Positions 48,789 to 57,883 of a DNA stretch of 64,000 bases are shown here, piece by piece (the stretch's first letter is position 1; each line of letters starts with the position of its first letter). The position numbers and the translations under genes were made by a program. The stretch covers positions 1 to 64,000 of the forward strand of contig NZ_CADIKM010000019.1 of assembly GCF_902859895.1 (NCBI RefSeq), read 5' to 3'. This stretch comes from Pararobbsia alpina. Lineage in GTDB: Bacteria > Pseudomonadota > Gammaproteobacteria > Burkholderiales > Burkholderiaceae. A model generated the notes under the pieces. It worked only from the letters and a program-made list of their open reading frames with translations. It was not told the origin of the DNA and did no database searches.

Positions 48789-49666
48789 CAGGCGAGGCCA
48801 GCCTGCAGCCGCGCGCGCGCAGCGTCCAGTGCGCAAGCCCCGCGGGCTTGCACCGGATGGCTTACACGGAATGGGGCGAACCGGCCAATCCGAACGTGCT
48901 GCTGTGCGTGCATGGCCTCACCCGTAGCGGCCGCGACTTCGACGTGCTGGCCCAGGCGCTTGCGCGCGACTATCGCGTCGTATGCCCCGACGTGGTCGGC
49001 CGTGGGCGCTCGGGGCGCCTGGCCGATCCGCGTTACTATGGCGTGCTGCAATACGTGTCCGACATGGTTACGCTGATCGCGCGGCTCAATGTCGAGAAAG
49101 TCGACTGGTTCGGTACGTCGATGGGTGGCCTGATCGGCATGGCTCTTGCCGGTCTGCCCGATACGCCGGTCAGGAAGATGCTCGTCAACGACGTCGGCCC
49201 CCGCATCGAGGCCGACGCGCTCCAGCGTATCGGCGAGTATCTTGGGCAGCCGGTCCGCTTCGATTCGCAGCAGCAGGCGGTCGACTACCTGTGGCAGATC
49301 TCGCAGTCGTTCGGACCACATACGCCCGAGCAGTGGCGTGCCCTGTCCGAACCGCTGCTGCGCGAGCAGGACGGCGGCTGGACGCTACGCTACGATCCGC
49401 GCATTGCAGAGCCGTTCCATAGCATCACGCCCGAACAGGCGGCCGCGGGTGAGGCGACGCTTTGGCATGGCCTCGCGGTGTTCGACGGGCCCCTGCTCGT
49501 GGTGCGGGGCGAGCGCTCCGATTTGCTGTCGCGCGAAACGACTGCGGAAATGGTCGAACGCGCGCGCCATGCATCGAGCGTCGAAATCCCCGGCGTCGGC
49601 CATGCGCCGACCTTCGTCGACCCGGCCCAGGTCCAGGTCGCACGCACGTTCTTTCTCGGCCGCTAG
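48785..49666 (+). CDS. alpha/beta hydrolase
   Basis: This encodes 293 residues. [15 protein letters not shown] is the oxyanion motif, the nucleophile is in G-T-S-M-G-G-L (about 118), an acid lies in the late [13 protein letters not shown] region, and the histidine is in G-V-G-H-A-P. It overlaps scoB by four bases. In Burkholderia a hydrolase at this place could act on an acyl ester or thioester, but its substrate is not known. Confidence 0.85.
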   Translation: MTGEASLQPRARSVQCASPAGLHRMAYTEWGEPANPNVLLCVHGLTRSGRDFDVLAQALARDYRVVCPDVVGRGRSGRLADPRYYGVLQYVSDMVTLIARLNVEKVDWFGTSMGGLIGMALAGLPDTPVRKMLVNDVGPRIEADALQRIGEYLGQPVRFDSQQQAVDYLWQISQSFGPHTPEQWRALSEPLLREQDGGWTLRYDPRIAEPFHSITPEQAAAGEATLWHGLAVFDGPLLVVRGERSDLLSRETTAEMVERARHASSVEIPGVGHAPTFVDPAQVQVARTFFLGR

Positions 49667-49895
49667 CAGGCTGAGTCATCCGTGTCTCCGAGAAACCTCG
49701 GCCCTCAGGCCGGCGAGGTAAGGTCCTCTTCCTTCAAATAGGGGAGGATGTCAAAATATCGCCTATGGAGGCTGCGGCATCGGCCGTCCAGCCGACTGGC
49801 GCGGCCCGCCACACTGTCGACTCGCATGAGCGAGCGACTTCGTCGCGTGTCCTTTTCCCTTCGATTTCAAGCACGTATTCCACGGAACACCCAAA

Positions 49896-50249
49896 ATGGC
49901 TATCCAGCGTTTCCATGTCGGCCCGCGTCTTTCTGAAATTGCCGTCCATAATGGTACGGTCTATCTGGCGGGCCAGATCGCCGACACGCCGGATCTCGAC
50001 ATCGTCGGCCAGACGCGGGAAGTGCTCGCCTCGATCGACCGCCTGCTGGCCGAGGCGAACAGCGACAAGAGCCTGATTCTGTCGACTCAGATCTTCATTG
50101 CCGACATGGCCGATTTCGCAGGCATGAATAGCGTGTGGGAGAGCTGGGTCGTGCCGGGCGCCACGCCGCCGCGCGCGACGGTAGAAGCGCCACTGGCGAA
50201 CCCGAAGTGCCGGGTGGAGATGGTGATCGTTGCGGCGCAACGCGACTGA
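49896..50249 (+). CDS. RidA family protein
   Basis: This encodes 117 residues. The fold and motifs (A-V-H-N-G-T-V-Y-L-A-G-Q-I-A, R-A-T-V-E-A-P-L-A-N-P) are those of the YjgF/RidA family, which hydrolyses reactive 2-aminoacrylate and imine intermediates. The R-A-T-V-E-A arginine and the late E (C-R-V-E-M-V) are present. A short spacer of 13 bp separates it from relA, so the two are probably cotranscribed. Confidence 0.9.
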   Translation: MAIQRFHVGPRLSEIAVHNGTVYLAGQIADTPDLDIVGQTREVLASIDRLLAEANSDKSLILSTQIFIADMADFAGMNSVWESWVVPGATPPRATVEAPLANPKCRVEMVIVAAQRD

Positions 50250-50262
50250 GCGCCCACTGAGC

Positions 50263-52494
50263 ATGACCGGCCGGCAGAGGTCGGTAACGGATGGAGACCC
50301 GATCTTGCTAGAGGATGCGCTCGCCTTCCTGAACGAGCATGCGGCCGGGCTGACGATGCACTCGGGCGAACCCGTGGCCGATCACGCGATCGGCACCGCG
50401 CGGATCGTCGACACGCTCAACGTCGATCCGCCCACGCATATCGCAGCGCTGCTGTTCCCGTTTGGCGAACTGCTCGACGATGCGGACAAGGTGATCGCCG
50501 CGCGGTTCGGCGACGAGGTCGCGGGCCTCGTCGCGGACGTGCGCAAGCTGCTGCGCCTGCGGGTCGGTGCGCGCATCGCCAAGGACGGGATGAAGGAGGC
50601 GCGTGCCGCGACGCTGCGCCGCGAACAGGTCGAAGCGCTGCGCAAGATGCTGCTCGCGTTCGCGCAGGATATTCGCGTCGTGCTGATCCGGCTCGCTTCG
50701 CGCCTGCAGACCCTGCGTTTTCATGCGGCGACAAAGACGGCGCCCGCGCCCGAGATCGCCCTCGAAACGCTCGAGATCTACGCGCCGCTCGCCAACCGGC
50801 TCGGTATCTGGCAACTCAAGTGGGAGCTTGAGGATCTCGCCTTCCGCTTCGAGCAGCCCGCGACCTACAAGCAGATTGCGAAGCTGATCGATGAAAAGCG
50901 CGCCGAGCGCGAAGCCTTCGTCGAAGCCGCGATCGGGCGGCTCGAGCGCGAGCTGGCGGCGGCCGATATCCGCGCCGATGTGTCGGGGCGCCCCAAGCAT
51001 ATCTACAGCATCTGGCGAAAGATGCGCGGCAAGGAGCTCGACTTTTCCGAGCTTTACGATGTGCGCGCGTTTCGCGTGATCGTCGACAGCGTCAAGGATT
51101 GCTATGCGGTGCTCGGCATCGTCCACAATATCTGGCAGCCGGTGCCGAAGGAGTTCGACGACTATATCTCGCGGCCCAAGCCGAACGGCTACAAGTCGCT
51201 GCATACGGTCGTGATCGCCGACGACGGGCAGGCGTTCGAAGTGCAGATCCGCACGCAGGAGATGCACCGTTTCGCCGAATACGGCATCGCCGCGCACTGG
51301 CGGTACAAGGAAGCCGGGGCCAAGGCCTACACGGGCACCGTCACCGCGCAGGACAAATACGACGAGCGCATCGCCTGGCTGCGGCAACTGCTCGCCTGGA
51401 AGGACGATATCTCCGATGCGCCGCCGGGCGGCGAGGCCGAGGGTGCGGGCGCCTGGGACCAGCTCAAGCAGGCGACGCTCGACGACCATATCTACGTGCT
51501 GACCCCGGAGGCGCGCGTGGTTGCGCTGCCGCAAGGCGCGACGCCCGTCGATTTCGCGTATCACCTGCATACCGAGCTCGGCCACCGCTGCCGCGGTGCT
51601 CGTGTGAACGGCGCCATGGTGCCGCTCAATACGCCGCTCGAAAACGGCCAGACCGTCGAGATCATCTCGATCAAGCAGGGCGGCCCGTCGCGCGACTGGC
51701 TCAACCCCCAGCTCGGCTATTTGCAGAGTCCGCGCGCCCGCCAGAAGGTGCGCGTGTGGTTCAACGCGATCGAGCAGAACGAGCACATCTCGGCGGGTCG
51801 TGCGCTCGTCGAAAAGACCCTCCAGCGCGAGGGAAAGACATCGGTCAATCTCGACGAACTCGCGACGAAGCTCGGCTTCAAGACAGCCGACGACCTGTTC
51901 AATGTCGTCGGCAAGGAAGAGTTCAGCCTGCGCGCAGTCGAGCAGGCGGTGCGTGACCACGGCCCGGTGGTCGCGCCCGTGCCGGAGCCCGAGATCACGA
52001 CCAAGCGCAGCAGCCAGTCGAGTGTCGCGCAAGGCGCGTCGAGCGGTGTGCTGGTCGTCGGCGTTGGCGCGCTGCTGACCCAGTTGGCGAAGTGTTGCCG
52101 GCCTGCGCCGCCCGATCCGATCGTGGGTTTCGTCACGCGCGGCAAGGGCGTCTCGATCCACCGGCGCAGCTGCGCGAGCTTCGCGCGGCTCGCCTCGCGT
52201 GCGCCTGAGCGGGTACTGCATACGGCATGGTCCGACGACGTGCTGGAGGGCAGGGGGGCATCGGTCTATCCAGTCAATCTCGCGATCGAGGCGAGCGACC
52301 GCCAGGGGCTCCTGCGCGATATTTCGGAAGTGTTTTCGCGCGAGAAAACCAATGTGATCGGCGTGAAGACGATGACCCAGCGCAACGCGGCGTTCATGCA
52401 GTTCACGGTCGAGGTATCGAGCGCCGCACAGCTGCAGCGCGTGACGTCGCTGCTCGGCGAAATCCAGGGCGTCGTTCGCGCGGTGCGCAAGTAG
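50263..52494 (+). CDS. relA: GTP pyrophosphokinase RelA (synthetase-only type)
   Basis: This encodes 743 residues. Order of domains: pseudo-hydrolase HD region (1-190), synthetase (about 225-340, with R-P-K-P-N-G-Y-K-S-L-H-T), TGS (about 395-460), helical/ZFD and ACT (about 665-740). In the HD region the metal-binding His-Asp pair is replaced: the sequence A-A-L-L-F-P-F (61-67) stands where the active form reads HD. The synthetase loop E-F-D-D-Y-I is the acidic RelA type rather than the R-F-K-D-Y-I of SpoT. It therefore makes (p)ppGpp on uncharged-tRNA ribosomes and should not degrade it. I start at the ATG at 50263, just after ridA. Confidence 0.93.
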   Translation: MTGRQRSVTDGDPILLEDALAFLNEHAAGLTMHSGEPVADHAIGTARIVDTLNVDPPTHIAALLFPFGELLDDADKVIAARFGDEVAGLVADVRKLLRLRVGARIAKDGMKEARAATLRREQVEALRKMLLAFAQDIRVVLIRLASRLQTLRFHAATKTAPAPEIALETLEIYAPLANRLGIWQLKWELEDLAFRFEQPATYKQIAKLIDEKRAEREAFVEAAIGRLERELAAADIRADVSGRPKHIYSIWRKMRGKELDFSELYDVRAFRVIVDSVKDCYAVLGIVHNIWQPVPKEFDDYISRPKPNGYKSLHTVVIADDGQAFEVQIRTQEMHRFAEYGIAAHWRYKEAGAKAYTGTVTAQDKYDERIAWLRQLLAWKDDISDAPPGGEAEGAGAWDQLKQATLDDHIYVLTPEARVVALPQGATPVDFAYHLHTELGHRCRGARVNGAMVPLNTPLENGQTVEIISIKQGGPSRDWLNPQLGYLQSPRARQKVRVWFNAIEQNEHISAGRALVEKTLQREGKTSVNLDELATKLGFKTADDLFNVVGKEEFSLRAVEQAVRDHGPVVAPVPEPEITTKRSSQSSVAQGASSGVLVVGVGALLTQLAKCCRPAPPDPIVGFVTRGKGVSIHRRSCASFARLASRAPERVLHTAWSDDVLEGRGASVYPVNLAIEASDRQGLLRDISEVFSREKTNVIGVKTMTQRNAAFMQFTVEVSSAAQLQRVTSLLGEIQGVVRAVRK

Positions 52495-52586
52495 ACAGGG
52501 ACGCGGGAATGCGTGCGGCAAGGGGTACCGGCCGGGGCGGCGGCGGGAAGGCATTCCCAAGGAAGCATTTTTTTCTCAGAAGGGGC

Positions 52587-52615
52587 TTCCCATCTCCGCT
52601 AAAGCTCCATATAAT
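52587..52615 (+). promoter_or_regulatory. promoter of tRNA-Val
   Basis: TTCCCA (52587-52592), a 17-bp spacer and consensus TATAAT (52610-52615) lie 12 bp upstream of the mature tRNA end. A relA-downstream position fits an independent tRNA promoter. Confidence 0.7.
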
Positions 52616-52627
52616 CGCTGCTTCTTC

Positions 52628-52704
52628 AGGCTCGTAGCTCAGTTGGTTAGAGCACCACCTTGACATGGTGGGGGTCGTTGGTTCGAATCCAATCGAGCCT
52701 ACCA
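52628..52704 (+). tRNA. tRNA-Val (anticodon GAC)
   Basis: It forms a complete cloverleaf of 77 nt. The acceptor stem is AGGCTCG / CGAGCCT with ACCA at the end; the D-arm contains AGCTCAGTTGGTTAGAGC; the anticodon stem-loop CCACC-TTGACAT-GGTGG shows GAC; the T-arm is GTTGGTTCGAATCCAAT. GAC reads valine codons GTC and GTT. Confidence 0.95.
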
Positions 52705-53081
52705 ACGACATCGGCGTGACGTGAGAAACTTCACGGCAGGCCGGCAGTGCAGATGTGGTTTGATGTGGGAAGTGAGAACGTCCTGCGGCAGTACCCCAAC
52801 GCAGCACTCGAACTTATTTGTGCCAGACAGGGAATAAGCAAAACATGGTTATGACACCGCGAACGTTTACCGGTACCACTCGGAAGCGACGCTAGTCGAG
52901 GACCTGTTACGCTGATCGCTTCTGTAGCGCGAGCGGTAAGACAAGAATGCGGCCTCGACAGACGAGGCCGCATTTTTTTTATCTGATGCTTTTGTTGTTC
53001 GTTGTTCCGCCGTTTGACTGTCACCCCTTCGCCTTATTGTGTGTGCTTTGATCACTGCCGCGATGCGGCACGGAGAATTGA
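52705..53081 (+). other. spacer between tRNA-Val and thrS with possible small frame and terminator
   Basis: This ~375-bp spacer is less GC-rich than its neighbours. A 33-residue frame (52753-52854) opens M-W-F-D-V-G-S-E-N-V-L-R-Q-Y and closes K-T-W-L, but has no clear ribosome site. It could be a remnant of an element that integrated at the tRNA. A terminator at 52946-52980 follows. Confidence 0.4.
52946..52980 (+). terminator. rho-independent terminator upstream of thrS
   Basis: A 12-bp stem (AATGCGGCCTCG / CGAGGCCGCATT) with a 5-base loop is followed by T residues. It probably ends the tRNA-Val transcript or a leader, 100 bp before the thrS start. A thrS attenuator role is possible. Confidence 0.75.
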
Positions 53082-54989
53082 ATGATTTCGGTGCGTTTGC
53101 CTGACGGCTCGGTTCGACCGTTCGACCACCCGGTGACGGTGGCCGAGGTCGCCGCGTCGATTGGCGCCGGCCTCGCGAAAGCGGCGCTGGCCGGCAAGAT
53201 CGATGGCGAACTGGTCGATACGTCGACTACGATCGACCATGACGTCTCGCTCGCAATCGTGACCGACAAGGACGGCGACGGTCTGGAAATCATCCGGCAC
53301 TCGACGGCGCACTTGCTTGCCTACGCGGTCAAGGACCTGTTCCCTGAAGCGCAGGTGACGATTGGTCCCGTGATCGAGAACGGCTTTTACTACGACATCG
53401 CGTACAGCCGCCCCTTCACGCCCGAAGATCTCGAGAAGCTCGAAAAGCGCATGCAGGAGATCGCGAAGAAGGATGAGCCGGTCACGCGCAAGGTCGTCTC
53501 GCGCGACGAGGCGCTCGCCTACTTCAAGAGCATCGGCGAGAACTACAAGGCCGAGATCATCGCTTCGATTCCCGCGAGCGATGAGATCAAGCTCTATTCG
53601 CACGGTGGCTTTACCGACCTGTGCCGCGGGCCGCACGTGCCAAGCACGGGCAAGCTCAAGGTCTTCAAGCTGATGAAGGTGGCCGGTGCCTACTGGCGCG
53701 GCGACTCGAAGAACGAACAGCTCCAGCGCATCTATGGCACGGCCTGGGCGCGCAAGGAAGACCAGGAAGCCTATCTGACGATGCTCGAGGAAGCCGAGAA
53801 GCGCGACCATCGCAAGCTCGGCCGGCAACTCGATCTGTTCCATCTGCAGGACGAAGCACCGGGCCTCGTGTTCTGGCACGCGAAGGGCTGGACGCTCTGG
53901 CAGCAGATCGAGCAGTACATTCGCCGCCGCCTCGACGATGCGGGCTATCAGGAGATCCGCACGCCGCTGATCATGGACCGCTCGCTCTGGGAGCGTTCGG
54001 GACACTGGCAGCACTATCGCGAGAACATGTTCACGACCGAGTCGGAGAAGCGCGACTATGCGCTCAAGCCGATGAACTGCCCGGGTCATATTCAGGTGTT
54101 CAACCACGGCCTGCGCTCGTCCCGCGACCTGCCGTTGCGTTACGCGGAGTTCGGTTCCTGCCATCGCAACGAAGCGTCGGGTGCGCTGCACGGCCTGATG
54201 CGCGTACGCGGATTTGTGCAGGACGATGCGCACATCTTCTGCACGGAAGACCAGATCGTTGCCGAATCGATCGCCTTTCATGCGCTGGCAATGAGCGTCT
54301 ACAAGGATTTCGGTTTCACGCACATCGACATCAAGCTCTCGCTGCGCCCCGAGCCGCACGCCGGCTCGAGCGAAACGTGGGACCGCGCCGAAGAAGGCCT
54401 GCGCAATGCGCTGCGAGCATCGGGCGTCGAGTGGGAAGAATTACCGGGCGAGGGTGCGTTCTACGGTCCGAAGATCGAATACCACATCAAGGACGCGCTG
54501 GGCCGCTCTTGGCAATGCGGCACGCTTCAGCTCGATTTCGTGCTGCCCGAGCGCCTCGATGCCGAGTATGTGGCGGAGGACAATACGCGCCGCCGGCCCG
54601 TGATGCTGCACCGTGCGATCGTCGGTTCGATGGAGCGGTTTATCGGGATTCTGATCGAAAACTTCGCTGGCGCGATGCCCTCGTGGCTGGCCCCGGTGCA
54701 GGCCGTGGTCTGCAATATTGCGGAGAGCCAAGCAGAATATGCGGAAGCAGTTGCGCAAACATTGAAAAAACAAGGGCTTAGGGTCGTGAGCGATTTGCGA
54801 AACGAAAAAATAAGCTATAAAATACGCGAGCACACGCTGCAGAAGGTGCCGTATCTGCTTGTGGTCGGCGACAAAGAGCGTGATGCCCAAACGGTAGCCG
54901 TGCGTGCCCGTGGCGGTGTCGACCTTGGCACAATGCCAGTCGATGCCTTCGTTGAACGCCTGCGCGATGATCTGCGCCTGTTCAAGTAA
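53082..54989 (+). CDS. thrS: threonyl-tRNA synthetase
   Basis: This encodes 635 residues, the normal bacterial length. TGS domain (1-62), editing domain with H-S-T-A-H-L-L-A-Y (about 74-82) and a class II catalytic core with M-N-C-P-G-H (about 332-337) and [12 protein letters not shown] (about 352-363). The anticodon-binding domain closes the protein (about 530-635). CGGAGA lies 6 bp before the ATG. It is followed by infC in the standard order. Confidence 0.97.
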   Translation: MISVRLPDGSVRPFDHPVTVAEVAASIGAGLAKAALAGKIDGELVDTSTTIDHDVSLAIVTDKDGDGLEIIRHSTAHLLAYAVKDLFPEAQVTIGPVIENGFYYDIAYSRPFTPEDLEKLEKRMQEIAKKDEPVTRKVVSRDEALAYFKSIGENYKAEIIASIPASDEIKLYSHGGFTDLCRGPHVPSTGKLKVFKLMKVAGAYWRGDSKNEQLQRIYGTAWARKEDQEAYLTMLEEAEKRDHRKLGRQLDLFHLQDEAPGLVFWHAKGWTLWQQIEQYIRRRLDDAGYQEIRTPLIMDRSLWERSGHWQHYRENMFTTESEKRDYALKPMNCPGHIQVFNHGLRSSRDLPLRYAEFGSCHRNEASGALHGLMRVRGFVQDDAHIFCTEDQIVAESIAFHALAMSVYKDFGFTHIDIKLSLRPEPHAGSSETWDRAEEGLRNALRASGVEWEELPGEGAFYGPKIEYHIKDALGRSWQCGTLQLDFVLPERLDAEYVAEDNTRRRPVMLHRAIVGSMERFIGILIENFAGAMPSWLAPVQAVVCNIAESQAEYAEAVAQTLKKQGLRVVSDLRNEKISYKIREHTLQKVPYLLVVGDKERDAQTVAVRARGGVDLGTMPVDAFVERLRDDLRLFK

Positions 54990-55040
54990 AGCCATCGGTC
55001 AGCGCGGCTAAAATATTCAGATTCTGAGAGGAAACGTAAC

Positions 55041-55568
55041 ATCGCTACTGCTGATAAGTCTGCTCATCGCATCAACGGTGAAATAACCGCGCCGGAGGTG
55101 CGTCTGGTCGGAGTCGAGGGCGAGCCCCTCGGTATCGTGAAGCTGGCCGAGGCCTTCCGCCTGTCTGAAGCGTCGGATGTCGACTTGGTGGAAATTGCCC
55201 CGCAAGCCGTGCCGCCTGTCTGCCGGCTCATGGACTACGGCAAGTTCAAGTATTCCGAGTCGAAGAAGGCCCACGAAGCCAAGCTGAAACAGAAGGTCAT
55301 CCAGGTCAAGGAAGTGAAGTTCCGCCCGGGTACGGACGATGGCGACTACAACGTCAAGCTGCGCAATCTCGTGCGCTTCCTTGACGAAGGCGACAAGACG
55401 AAAATCACGTTGCGTTTCCGCGGCCGCGAAATGGCCCACCAGGAAATCGGTATGCGCGTGCTCGAACGCCTGCGCACCGACCTCGATGAGTTCGGTCAGG
55501 TCGAGCAGATGCCGAAGATGGAAGGGCGCCAGATGGTGATGGTGCTGTCGCCGAAGAAAAAGAAGTAA
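55041..55568 (+). CDS. infC: translation initiation factor IF-3, ATC start codon
   Basis: This encodes 175 residues. IF-3 splits 70S ribosomes and proofreads the start codon. The N-domain ([14 protein letters not shown]) and C-domain ([15 protein letters not shown]) are complete. The reading frame has no ATG/GTG/TTG before the conserved N-terminus, but an ATC at 55041 follows GAGAGGA by 7 bp and gives the expected A-T-A-D-K-S-A-H-R start. A rare start codon is the known device by which infC represses itself in Escherichia coli (AUU there). A GTG at 55098 would remove 19 conserved residues. Confidence 0.93.
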   Translation: MATADKSAHRINGEITAPEVRLVGVEGEPLGIVKLAEAFRLSEASDVDLVEIAPQAVPPVCRLMDYGKFKYSESKKAHEAKLKQKVIQVKEVKFRPGTDDGDYNVKLRNLVRFLDEGDKTKITLRFRGREMAHQEIGMRVLERLRTDLDEFGQVEQMPKMEGRQMVMVLSPKKKK

Positions 55569-55853
55569 GTACGCGTGGAATGTTGAAGGGCTGCGGCGCG
55601 CGATGAAATCCCTGCGCGGGGCAGTCCGGGAAAATTCGTGACGGCTGCTCTTGCAGCTGTCCGGACGCGATGCCAGCCCGGTCAGGGTTGGCATCGCATG
55701 GCGGCAAGGAGCCGCCGCGTCAGCGGATCGACGTGGCAATCGCTTTCGAAACCGTCAGCGCGGCGGGTAACCGTCGCAATAAGTGAACGCGGGTCCTACA
55801 AGGGCGGCGCTTTGAGCCGCACACCCACGGGCATATAGAAATCTGGAGTAGCA
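55569..55853 (+). promoter_or_regulatory. structured leader between infC and rpmI
   Basis: A 13-bp stem (GCGATGCCAGCCC / GGGTTGGCATCGC, 55667-55697) is followed by GGCGGC-N-GCCGCC-type hairpins up to the rpmI ribosome site. No T run follows, so it is not a simple terminator. In Escherichia coli ribosomal protein L20 binds a structure in this part of the infC-rpmI-rplT mRNA. A comparable leader is plausible but unproven. Confidence 0.4.
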
Positions 55854-56051
55854 ATGCCGAAGATGAAAACCAAGAAGAGTGCTGCGAAGCGCTTCGTGGT
55901 GCGTCCGGGCGGTACCGTCAAGCGCGGTCAAGCCTTCAAGCGCCACATCCTGACGAAGAAATCCACGAAGAACAAGCGCCACCTGCGCGGCAGCACGGGT
56001 GTTCACGCGTCGGACGTCGGTTCCGTGCGCGCGATGTTGCCGTTCGCTTAA
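55854..56051 (+). CDS. rpmI: ribosomal protein L35
   Basis: This encodes 65 residues, the universal length. [14 protein letters not shown] and [10 protein letters not shown] are standard L35. TGGAGTAG precedes the ATG. It is cotranscribed with rplT 27 bp downstream. Confidence 0.97.
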   Translation: MPKMKTKKSAAKRFVVRPGGTVKRGQAFKRHILTKKSTKNKRHLRGSTGVHASDVGSVRAMLPFA

Positions 56052-56078
56052 CCCACCAACCACTCACAGGAGAGAAAT

Positions 56079-56444
56079 ATGCCTCGAGTCAAACGTGGGG
56101 TAACCGCGCGGGCCCGTCACAAGAAAGTTATCGACCAAGCCAAGGGTTACCGCGGCCGTCGCAATAACGTCTACCGTATCGCCAAGCAGGCGGTGATGCG
56201 CGCTGGGCAATATGCCTATCGCGATCGTCGCAACAAGAAGCGCGTCTTCCGCGCACTGTGGATCGCCCGTATCAACGCGGGTACCCGTGAGCATGGACTG
56301 ACGTACAGCGTATTCATCAACGGCCTGAAGAAGGCGTCGATCGAACTGGACCGCAAGGTCCTCGCTGATATGGCTGTGACCGACAAGCCTGCTTTCGCGG
56401 CAATCGTGAAGCAAGTGAAGGCGGTGGTGTCCGCTTCGGCTTAA
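56079..56444 (+). CDS. rplT: ribosomal protein L20
   Basis: This encodes 121 residues. [16 protein letters not shown] and [14 protein letters not shown] are the L20 signatures. It binds 23S rRNA during early 50S assembly and can repress its own operon in other bacteria. AGGAGAG is 7 bp upstream. Confidence 0.97.
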   Translation: MPRVKRGVTARARHKKVIDQAKGYRGRRNNVYRIAKQAVMRAGQYAYRDRRNKKRVFRALWIARINAGTREHGLTYSVFINGLKKASIELDRKVLADMAVTDKPAFAAIVKQVKAVVSASA

Positions 56445-56673
56445 GTGCCCCTTCGGGGTGTCGGCATCGAGCGGCCCGCCGCTGAATCGCCGATGCCCGA
56501 GGTTGCCTGAGCAAGCCCGTTGTCTGGGCTGAGGGTGTCGCGATCATGGTGTCCGATGATCGCGGCAGCCGCGACGCCGGGGTCCGGCGTCGCACAAAAC
56601 GGGGCTCCTAACCGAGCCCCTTTTTTGTTGAACCCGCGATTGTTTGCTTTTGTGGAAGACCGACGTGACGACG
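56445..56673 (+). other. structured spacer between rplT and pheS
   Basis: Hairpins follow one another: GCCCC-TTC-GGGGT just after rplT, CGATCAT/ATGATCG near 56542-56563, GACGCCGG/CCGGCGTC near 56574-56592, and the terminator at 56600-56626. No Phe-rich leader peptide is visible, so classical pheST attenuation is not supported. Confidence 0.5.
56600..56626 (+). terminator. rho-independent terminator between rplT and pheS
   Basis: The stem GGGGCTC / GAGCCCC with a short loop is followed by six T residues. It lies 48 bp before the pheS start and may end the infC-rpmI-rplT unit or attenuate pheST. Confidence 0.8.
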
Positions 56674-57696
56674 ATGGAAACCCTGGACCTGCAAGAAATC
56701 GTCGCGGATGCGCAGCGCGCATTCGCCGGCGCTGATGACCCTGCGACACTCGAAAACGAGAAGGCGCGGTTCCTCGGCAAGACCGGCAAGATCACCGAGC
56801 TGATGAAAGGTCTCGGCAAGCTCGATCCCGACGCACGCAAGGCCGAAGGCGCACGGATCAATGCCGCCAAGCAACAAGTCGAAGAAGCGCTGAACGGCCG
56901 CCGCCAGGCGCTCGCCGATGCGCTGCTCAACCGCCGTCTCGCCGCCGAGGCGATCGACGTGACGCTGCCGGGCCGGGGCACGGGCATGGGCACGCTGCAC
57001 CCGATGATGAACACGTGGGAGCGGGTCGAGCAGATCTTCCGGTCGATCGGCTTCGATGTGGCCGACGGCCCCGAGATCGAAACCGACTGGTACAACTTCA
57101 CCGCATTGAACAGCCCGGAGAACCATCCCGCGCGTTCGATGCAGGACACCTTCTACGTCGACGCCAAGGACGAGCAGGGCCGCCCGCTGCTGCTGCGCAC
57201 GCATACGAGCCCGATGCAGGTTCGCTATGCGCGCATGCACAAGCCGCCGATCAAGGTCATCGCGCCGGGCCGCACCTATCGCGTCGACAGCGATGCGACG
57301 CACTCGCCGATGTTCAGCCAGGTCGAAGGGCTCTGGATCGGCGAGAACGTGAGCTTCGCGGATCTCAAGGGCGTCTATACCGATTTCCTGCGCAAGTTTT
57401 TCGAGCGCGACGACATCAGCATTCGTTTTCGGCCCTCGTACTTTCCGTTCACCGAACCGTCGGCCGAGATCGACATGCGCTTCGAAGGTGGCCGGAATGC
57501 GGGACGCTGGCTCGAGATCTCCGGCTCGGGTCAGGTGCATCCGACGGTGATACGCAATATGGGCCTCGACCCCGAACGCTATATCGGCTTCGCATTCGGC
57601 AGTGGTCTCGAACGGCTGGCGATGTTGCGTTATGGCGTCGACGATCTGCGCTTGTTCTTTGAAGGCGACCTGCGCTTCCTGAGGCAGTTTGCTTGA
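56674..57696 (+). CDS. pheS: phenylalanyl-tRNA synthetase alpha chain
   Basis: This encodes 340 residues. N-terminal coiled coil (about 1-90), then class II motifs including [33 protein letters not shown] and [11 protein letters not shown]. The alpha and beta chains form the (alpha-beta)2 enzyme. I use the ATG at 56674; an in-frame GTG at 56665 has a better-spaced GGAAGA and would add three residues. Confidence 0.96.
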   Translation: METLDLQEIVADAQRAFAGADDPATLENEKARFLGKTGKITELMKGLGKLDPDARKAEGARINAAKQQVEEALNGRRQALADALLNRRLAAEAIDVTLPGRGTGMGTLHPMMNTWERVEQIFRSIGFDVADGPEIETDWYNFTALNSPENHPARSMQDTFYVDAKDEQGRPLLLRTHTSPMQVRYARMHKPPIKVIAPGRTYRVDSDATHSPMFSQVEGLWIGENVSFADLKGVYTDFLRKFFERDDISIRFRPSYFPFTEPSAEIDMRFEGGRNAGRWLEISGSGQVHPTVIRNMGLDPERYIGFAFGSGLERLAMLRYGVDDLRLFFEGDLRFLRQFA

Positions 57697-57883
57697 GGCG
57701 CGTGCTTGATGCATTGCGGAGCGTGTGGCGGATGCCCGTGCTCCTCATCGGGTCAATGCCTGTGACAGGGCTTGAGCCGAGACTGTTTCAGCAAGCCTGA
57801 TCATCCGGATGGATCAGAATCCGGGCGATCAGCCGGGCAGCCGACCCACGCGGTCCACCCAACAAAACGAACGTTAGCGATCC

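Noticed and set aside
49748..49936. Plus-strand frame of 62 codons before ridA
   Set aside because: GGGAGG directly abuts the ATG with no spacer, and the protein is Arg/Pro-rich; it overlaps the ridA leader.
50308..52560. Minus-strand 750-codon frame opposite relA
   Set aside because: It mirrors the third-position GC bias of relA; the translated sequence has no domain and no start signal.
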